A stretch of 10,534 nucleotides of DNA from an uncultured Clostridia bacterium (lineage in GTDB: Bacteria; Bacillota; Clostridia; Lachnospirales; CAG-274): the NCBI GenBank assembly GCA_947629215.1, contig CANRCU010000059.1, positions 1 through 10,534 on the forward strand, given 5' to 3'. The notes under the pieces were generated by a model. The model made no database searches. It was given only the letters and a program-made list of their open reading frames with translations, and was not told the DNA's origin. The number at the start of each line of letters is the position of its first letter. Within the stretch, counting starts at the first letter, position 1. Position numbers and translations under genes: made by a program. Positions 6,297-10,534 of this stretch are shown here, piece after piece.

Positions 6297-7322
6297 TTGG
6301 TTACTAATTTTTATCTTGCCTCAAGCATCATGCGCGAGCCGGGCATTATCGTCGGCCCGATAGCAAAGATACTGGGCTTGGTCGTAAATGTGCTGTTTAA
6401 TGTTGTTTACGGCATTACACAGACAAATTCGTTGGGTATAACAATAATTTTGTTTACAATATTCGTAAGGCTGCTTATGATACCCATTGCCTACAAACAG
6501 CAGGAATCTATGTTTGTTATGCGTAAAATGCAGCCCGAGATACAAAAATTGCAGGAAAAATATAAGGGTATGCTTAACGACCCCGAAGTACAGCGCAAAC
6601 TGACCATGGAACAGCAGCGTATTTACAGGGATCACAACTATAATATGTTCGGCGGCTGCCTGCCGCTTTTGATACAGATGCCTATATTCTTCGGTCTGTA
6701 TCATGTAATGCGTCACCCGTTTGTGTATATCGACACGATAAATACAATATACAGCCAATTTTCGGACAGCATCATAGATTGCATAACCTCTGGCAATGCC
6801 GATGCGCTTGCGCTGTTCAATCAGGTATGTACTCTGCTGCATATAGACAAAGGCACCGATGTTGACACCTCGATGTTCAATTTTATAATCAATGCGATAG
6901 AACCCGACCAGGTAAAACAGTTCGTATCATATGTTGGCAGCAGCAAAGCAACAGACCTTTACGAGCAAAAGACCGTCATTGAAGGTTTTCTTGGGCTCAA
7001 TCTGACGGAAACCGTCGGTCTGTCGCTTGACAGAAAACTTATACTGCCCATATTGTCGGGCTTTACAACATGGTTTTCATCGTGGATAATGTCCAGAAAG
7101 GTCGAAAAGACCATGGATCCTCAGATGAGGACACAACAACGTGTTATGAATATAACAATGCCGCTTATCATGGCTTGGTTCACAACAAGCGTTCCTGCGG
7201 GTCTTGGCGTTTACTGGATAACGGGTAATATCTTTATGATATTCCAGCAGCTCATACTTACAAAACATTTTGAACTGAAAGAGGCAGCCGAAAATTCGGA
7301 CAGAAAAGAGGGAAAGAAATGA
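6297..7322 (+). CDS. yidC: YidC/Oxa1 family membrane protein insertase
   Basis: YidC inserts and folds membrane proteins, with or without SecYEG. The start is the TTG at 6297, which follows AGGAGG (6285-6290) by 6 nt. An in-frame TTG at 6279 lies before the ribosome binding site and can be dismissed. The product has 341 residues. The core helix LGITIILFTIFVRLLMIPI (46-64) carries the conserved groove arginine R58. It is followed by a charged cytoplasmic hairpin (67-112), then the family block GGCLPLLIQMPIFFGLY (119-135) and three more helices at about 247-265, 284-300 and 302-322. No lipobox is seen at the N-terminus, unlike B. subtilis SpoIIIJ. The loop after the second core helix (about 139-232) is long and partly acidic. 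The stop overlaps the jag start as ATGA. Confidence 0.95.
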   Translation: MVTNFYLASSIMREPGIIVGPIAKILGLVVNVLFNVVYGITQTNSLGITIILFTIFVRLLMIPIAYKQQESMFVMRKMQPEIQKLQEKYKGMLNDPEVQRKLTMEQQRIYRDHNYNMFGGCLPLLIQMPIFFGLYHVMRHPFVYIDTINTIYSQFSDSIIDCITSGNADALALFNQVCTLLHIDKGTDVDTSMFNFIINAIEPDQVKQFVSYVGSSKATDLYEQKTVIEGFLGLNLTETVGLSLDRKLILPILSGFTTWFSSWIMSRKVEKTMDPQMRTQQRVMNITMPLIMAWFTTSVPAGLGVYWITGNIFMIFQQLILTKHFELKEAAENSDRKEGKK

Positions 7323-8194
7323 ATTTAGTCGAAATAACAGGGAAAACCATCAGCGAAGCCGTTGAGGAGGGCGCAAAACAACTTGGCGTCGGCATAAGCG
7401 ATGTGGAATATACGGTCGTTGACGAAGGCTCAAAGGGTTTCCTCGGCCTTGGCGCAAGACCTGCCAAGGTAAAGGTATATCTGCCGGGCTTTGAAAACGA
7501 AACTCCGGAAGTAACCCCCGAACCGCCAAAGGCTGAGATACAGCCCGAGAAAAAAGAGAGCGTGAAAAAAGAAGAGCCTAAAAAAGAAGAACTCAAAAAG
7601 GAAGTATTCGTCAAAGAAACTCCCCAAGAAGCCGAAGAGGAAACTCCCGAACAGGAGGAACATACCGAGCGTCCTCAGCTTACGGACGAGGATAAGACCG
7701 TTATAATCGGCATGGCGGAGAAATTTCTTAAAAGCGTTTTCGATACAATGAAAATAAACGTTGAATTTGAGTCGGAATTTCTTGACAACAAACAGCTCCT
7801 CATAAATATGAAGGGCGACGAGATGGGCGTTGTTATCGGCAAAAGGGGTCAGACACTTGACAGCCTGCAAACATTGACAAGCCTTGTTGTAAACAAGAGC
7901 GAGTATCCTTATGTCAATATTACTCTCGATACCGAAAGTTACCGCGAGAGAAGAAAAGAAACGCTTGAAAGGCTTGCTTTCAATCTTGCCAAAAAGTGCA
8001 AACACAACAGAAAAAATGTTGTGCTTGAACCGATGAATCCCTATGAAAGACGTATAATACATTATACGCTTCAAAACGACAGATATGTCACAACTTACAG
8101 CGAGGGCATCGAGCCGCACAGATACGTTGTTATAACAATGAAAAACCATTATAACAACAGACAGCAGGACAAACAAGACAGACAACAGCAATAA
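7319..8194 (+). CDS. jag: Jag/KhpB RNA-binding protein (Jag_N, KH and R3H domains)
   Basis: This 291-residue protein has the full Jag layout. A Jag_N domain occupies 1-55 with the motif KGFLGLG at 39-45. A low-complexity Lys/Glu/Pro linker follows at 60-120. The KH domain at about 126-198 carries the GxxG loop GKRG at 174-177. The R3H domain at about 205-272 carries R244-x3-H248. In other firmicutes Jag, also called KhpB or EloR, binds many RNAs and affects cell elongation. Its ATG overlaps the yidC stop by 4 nt, so the two are translationally coupled. The Gln-rich tail is unremarkable. Confidence 0.95.
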   Translation: MNLVEITGKTISEAVEEGAKQLGVGISDVEYTVVDEGSKGFLGLGARPAKVKVYLPGFENETPEVTPEPPKAEIQPEKKESVKKEEPKKEELKKEVFVKETPQEAEEETPEQEEHTERPQLTDEDKTVIIGMAEKFLKSVFDTMKINVEFESEFLDNKQLLINMKGDEMGVVIGKRGQTLDSLQTLTSLVVNKSEYPYVNITLDTESYRERRKETLERLAFNLAKKCKHNRKNVVLEPMNPYERRIIHYTLQNDRYVTTYSEGIEPHRYVVITMKNHYNNRQQDKQDRQQQ

Positions 8195-8201
8195 AAATAA
8201 C

Positions 8202-8250
8202 AGGCTGTCGCAAATGGCAAAATTATATGCTGTTTGTGCGACAGCCTTTT
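8202..8250 (+). terminator. Intrinsic terminator of the rpmH-jag operon
   Basis: AGGCTGTCGC (8202-8211) pairs perfectly with GCGACAGCCT (8238-8247), with further AAA/TTT pairing inside. The stem is followed by TTTT (8247-8250). It starts 8 nt after the jag stop. The T run is short, so some readthrough into the oxidoreductase gene is possible. Confidence 0.75.
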
Positions 8251-8283
8251 GTGTATAAAAATTTCAAAGAGAGAAGGTATTTT

Positions 8284-9393
8284 ATGGATAAAATGCGTAT
8301 AGCGCTTATCGGTGTGGGAGTTATGGGCAAAAAATATGCATATATGATAAGCGGTGGGGAAGTGCCTCGCACAGAGCTGACCGCAATGGTATGCAGGAAC
8401 GAAAAAGCCGCGGAATGGGCAAGAGAGCTTAACGGCAGTCCGCGTATATTCAAAAACACGGACGAGTTGTTTGCAAACCCCGAACTCTATGACGGCGTAC
8501 TTATAGTTACACCGCATAAAACACATCCCGAGCTTGCAAGACGTGCGTTTGAACTGGGCAAAGACGTTATGTGCGACAAACCTGCCGGCATATCCATAGG
8601 CGATGCCATGCAGATGAGCAGCGATGCGGAAAAATACGGCAAGGTATATGCGATGATGTTTCATCAAAGGCTTTACCCCAAATATCTAAGGCTTAAAGAG
8701 ATACTGCAAAACGGAGAGATAGGCAGCCTTAAAAGAATAATGCTTGTAAATACGCGTTATATGCGTACAGCGCATTATCACCATTCGGGCAGCTGGCGCA
8801 GCAGCTGGAACGGCGAGGGCGGCGGCGCGCTTATAAATCAGGGGCAGCATATACTTGATATATGGCAATGGCTTTTTGGTATGCCCGAGAAATTATATGC
8901 AGATATACCGTTCGGCAAATACAACGATTTTAAAGTAGATGATGAAGCAACTTTGCATATGCGGTATAAAAACGGTCTGACAGCGGTCTTTATGCTTTCT
9001 ACGGGCGAGGCTGTATGGCAGGAAAGACTTGAAGTCACGGGCAGCCGCGGCAAATTGCTGTTAGAGGACAATACCCTGCATATATGGCGTTTTGATAAGG
9101 ACTGTGACGAATATATAAAGACCGCCGATGTCAATTCAAGAGAAAAACTTGGTATAACCGAAGAAATTGTCGAATTTGTACCGCCCGAAGAACCCTATGT
9201 TCCCATGCTTGAAAATTTTACAAAAGCGGTGCTGGACGGTACGCCTTTGACAGCGGAGGGCAAAAGCGCCGTAAATGCGCTTATGCTGACCAATGCAGCC
9301 TATTATTCGGCATATAAGGGCGTGCCGGTGGAGCTGCCGATAGATGCGTCGGAGTATAAAGCGCTGCTTGAAAAATTCTGCGACGAAGAATAA
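8284..9393 (+). CDS. Gfo/Idh/MocA family NAD(P)-dependent oxidoreductase
   Basis: This 369-residue protein has an N-terminal Rossmann fold with the nucleotide-binding motif GVGVMG at 10-15. CDKP at 97-100 stands at the place of the family EKP motif, with catalytic Lys99. The C-terminal substrate domain carries GGGALINQGQHILD at 179-192, where H189 and D192 fit the conserved GxHxxD. Members oxidise or reduce sugars, inositols and related polyols; the substrate cannot be told here. The ATG at 8284 is preferred because AGAAGG (8272-8277) lies 6 nt before it; an in-frame ATG at 8230 lies inside the terminator of the previous operon. No convincing own promoter was found in the short gap. No sugar transporter or kinase neighbours it. 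Confidence 0.92.
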   Translation: MDKMRIALIGVGVMGKKYAYMISGGEVPRTELTAMVCRNEKAAEWARELNGSPRIFKNTDELFANPELYDGVLIVTPHKTHPELARRAFELGKDVMCDKPAGISIGDAMQMSSDAEKYGKVYAMMFHQRLYPKYLRLKEILQNGEIGSLKRIMLVNTRYMRTAHYHHSGSWRSSWNGEGGGALINQGQHILDIWQWLFGMPEKLYADIPFGKYNDFKVDDEATLHMRYKNGLTAVFMLSTGEAVWQERLEVTGSRGKLLLEDNTLHIWRFDKDCDEYIKTADVNSREKLGITEEIVEFVPPEEPYVPMLENFTKAVLDGTPLTAEGKSAVNALMLTNAAYYSAYKGVPVELPIDASEYKALLEKFCDEE

Positions 9394-9399
9394 CGCAAG

Positions 9400-10125
9400 T
9401 CAATTGCCGAATAATATTGTTAATATGATTTGAAACAAGGGCTGGTGGGCAAGATAAAACACAAGCGAATGTCTGCCGATATAATTTAAAACGGGTATTT
9501 TTATATCGGTGATATTTTTGTCGGCTTTTTTGACAAACGGCGAAACAAAATATCCCGTCAGATATAAAAATATCCATGGCAGCAGAGAAAAATAATCCGA
9601 CGAAAAGAAATCGGGCTGCATAAAGCCCAAATATGTCATAAATAAGCCGCTGTAAAGCCGTTTTGGCAGTTTTATAAGCCCGTAGAGCAAAGCTCCGTTA
9701 TTTACGCTTTTAAAAATAAAAAAAAGCGCAAAACAGGCGGCTGCGCCGAAAAGGGACGGTATTTTTTCAAGATATTTTGAGGCAAGCGCGGTTATCAGCA
9801 TGGAACTGCCCAAAAATGTGAGTATACCGAAAATTATCCTGCTGTCGTATGCAAATATACGGGTAACAAATGTTATCGCCAGACCCCATAAAAATATTTT
9901 AATACCGTTTTTCAGGCGTTTTTCGGTACTGCCGCTAAGCCGCAGGCATATGCCCGAAAGCAGTATAAAACCGCAGCATATGCATTGCTGCCATATATGC
10001 CCGGCAATACCGCCGAAACCCGGTATATTTATGTTGTATATATACGCAAGATCCCAACAGAGGTGATATAATAACATATTGAGTATAAGTATGCCGCGTA
10101 TACTGTCCAAAAAGTTAAGACGCAT
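9400..10125 (-). CDS. DUF1624/HGSNAT-like membrane acyltransferase family protein
   Basis: This 241-residue polytopic membrane protein matches the family of bacterial proteins related to the catalytic domain of heparan-alpha-glucosaminide N-acetyltransferase. Signatures are LDSIRGILILNMLLYHLCWD at 6-25 with the conserved His21, FGILTFLGSSML at 99-110, LPWIFLYLTGYF at 182-193, and the C-terminal GRHSLVFYLAHQPL at 217-230. About seven hydrophobic helices are visible. Such proteins are thought to transfer acyl groups across the membrane; the acceptor is unknown. The ATG at 10125 was chosen over one at 10224 because AAGGTG (10132-10137) precedes it by 6 nt and because the longer frame only translates repeat DNA. 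It converges on the oxidoreductase gene with a 6-bp gap and no terminator between them. Confidence 0.85.
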   Translation of the reverse strand: MRLNFLDSIRGILILNMLLYHLCWDLAYIYNINIPGFGGIAGHIWQQCICCGFILLSGICLRLSGSTEKRLKNGIKIFLWGLAITFVTRIFAYDSRIIFGILTFLGSSMLITALASKYLEKIPSLFGAAACFALFFIFKSVNNGALLYGLIKLPKRLYSGLFMTYLGFMQPDFFSSDYFSLLPWIFLYLTGYFVSPFVKKADKNITDIKIPVLNYIGRHSLVFYLAHQPLFQIILTILFGN

Positions 10126-10141
10126 TGTTTTCACCTTATTT

Positions 10142-10176
10142 AAATGGGGCGCTGCCCCAAACCCCGCCCGCTTTTT
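10142..10176. repeat. 35-bp repeat, copy 1, with GC-rich hairpin
   Basis: This 35-bp stretch is identical to 10500-10534. It contains the short hairpin GGGGC-GCT-GCCCC (10146-10158) followed by ACCCCGCCCGC and a T run. On the minus strand it lies about 15 nt upstream of the start of the HGSNAT-like gene and so would be in its leader. Confidence 0.85.
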
Positions 10177-10478
10177 TCTGAAGGCTAAGCAAAAAATTAT
10201 TTGAATGAAATGCAAGCATTTCATTCAGTTTTTTTCACAATGAATAAAGAGGCTCGTGCCTTCCGATGGTCGGCGCATAAAGCATCGCTAATTTCCTGCG
10301 GAAATAACGCTGAACTCGCTCTTTTCCTCGGCAGAAGTAAATTCTGCCTGCGGATATTAGTCTGACGACGCCAAAGTTACTTAAAAGATTTGCAAGTAAA
10401 CTTAATCTAAAAAATTCACTCTTTATCAAATAGTTCAGTTTTGCGACAGCCTTAATTTTTTACTTAGGAAAAAGCGGG
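10167..10478. mobile_element. MITE-like non-coding segment with imperfect terminal inverted repeats
   Basis: CCCGCTTTTT (10167-10176) and AAAAAGCGGG (10469-10478) are exact inverted copies about 312 bp apart end to end. Inside them AAGGCT (10181-10186) and AGCCTT (10448-10453) repeat the arrangement, and a third pair ATAAAGAG (10244-10251) and CTCTTTAT (10419-10426) is nested further in. No credible protein is encoded. Local hairpins are ATTTCC-TGC-GGAAAT (10291-10305) and GGCAGAA-GTAAA-TTCTGCC (10330-10348). No target-site duplication was seen, so mobility is unproven. A structured RNA or a mosaic of intergenic repeats are alternatives. Confidence 0.4.
10202..10235. terminator. Strong 12-bp stem-loop with T run, possibly bidirectional
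   Basis: TGAATGAAATGC (10202-10213) and GCATTTCATTCA (10216-10227) form a perfect 12-bp inverted repeat around AA. On the plus strand it is followed by G and seven T. On the minus strand TTTTTT follows about 7 nt after the stem. It would stop transcription entering the HGSNAT-like gene from the right, or serve as the core hairpin of the repeat region. Confidence 0.55.
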
Positions 10479-10499
10479 GCAAAAAATAAGTTACTCATA

Positions 10500-10534
10500 A
10501 AATGGGGCGCTGCCCCAAACCCCGCCCGCTTTTT
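10500..10534. repeat. 35-bp repeat, copy 2, at the window edge
   Basis: It is identical to 10142-10176, and the match may continue beyond the window. Its tail CCCGCTTTTT (10525-10534) is also an exact inverted match to AAAAAGCGGG at 10469-10478, so the right end can fold into a larger hairpin that encloses GGGGC-GCT-GCCCC (10504-10516). Confidence 0.85.

Noticed and set aside
6321..6842. 173-residue ORF antisense to yidC
   Set aside because: His/Tyr-rich shadow with no motif, opposite a clear gene.
7430..8191. 253-residue ORF antisense to jag
   Set aside because: Its Phe-rich composition mirrors the Lys/Glu-rich linker of jag; it is a shadow of a well-supported gene.
8234..8259. Promoter for the oxidoreductase gene (TTGTGC ... 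TATAAA)
   Set aside because: The spacing is only 14 bp and the -35 lies inside the terminator stem.
10126..10224. N-terminal extension of the HGSNAT-like protein to an ATG at 10224
   Set aside because: The added 33 residues only translate the 35-bp repeat and its flank; AAGGTG supports the ATG at 10125.
10235..10429. 64-residue ORF on the minus strand
   Set aside because: It lies wholly within the hairpin-rich repeat region, has a repeat-derived composition with no domain, and no convincing ribosome binding site.
10142..10534. CRISPR array
   Set aside because: Only two copies 358 bp apart with no regularly spaced unique spacers and no cas genes.

Overview
The window looks like chromosome from an endospore-forming member of the Clostridia. 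Three things point there: a forespore-type SpoIVFA/SpoIVFB gene pair, a PdaB-like sporulation deacetylase, and the firmicute-type rpmH-rnpA-yidD-yidC-jag cluster with an Oxa1-like YidC that lacks the large proteobacterial periplasmic domain. Codon use and the GC-rich intergenic hairpin repeats at the right end would fit Oscillospiraceae/Ruminococcaceae, but that family placement is inference.

Left part (1-3432). A MATE-family multidrug exporter, cut by the left edge, reads leftward from a near-perfect housekeeping promoter. Upstream of it and on the same strand is a sporulation operon: a membrane-anchor ORF, an M23/LytM ORF and an M50 site-2 protease. The first two ORFs together match the layout and length of one SpoIVFA. 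They are separated by a -1 frame change at a run of nine A, so they are either one frameshifted gene or a coupled pair. A good SigE-like promoter precedes them. A PdaB-like polysaccharide deacetylase is transcribed divergently.

Middle (3433-5390). A leftward gene encodes a PTS Enzyme I-like protein that keeps the fold signatures but has lost the phospho-histidine segment, the catalytic cysteine and other active-site residues, so it looks like a pseudoenzyme. It is followed by a 343-bp AT-rich gap carrying the rpmH promoter. Neither dnaA nor recognisable DnaA boxes are found here, although this is where they often lie next to rpmH.

Centre right (5391-8250). The rightward cluster encodes ribosomal protein L34, RNase P protein, YidD, YidC and Jag/KhpB. 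It links ribosome and tRNA maturation to membrane protein insertion and closes with an intrinsic terminator. yidC uses a TTG start directly behind a hairpin.

Right end (8284-10534). A Gfo/Idh/MocA-family oxidoreductase converges, with a 6-bp gap, on a DUF1624/HGSNAT-like membrane acyltransferase gene. The last 400 bp hold no credible gene. They contain a composite, hairpin-rich, MITE-like repeat region in which a 35-bp sequence occurs twice.
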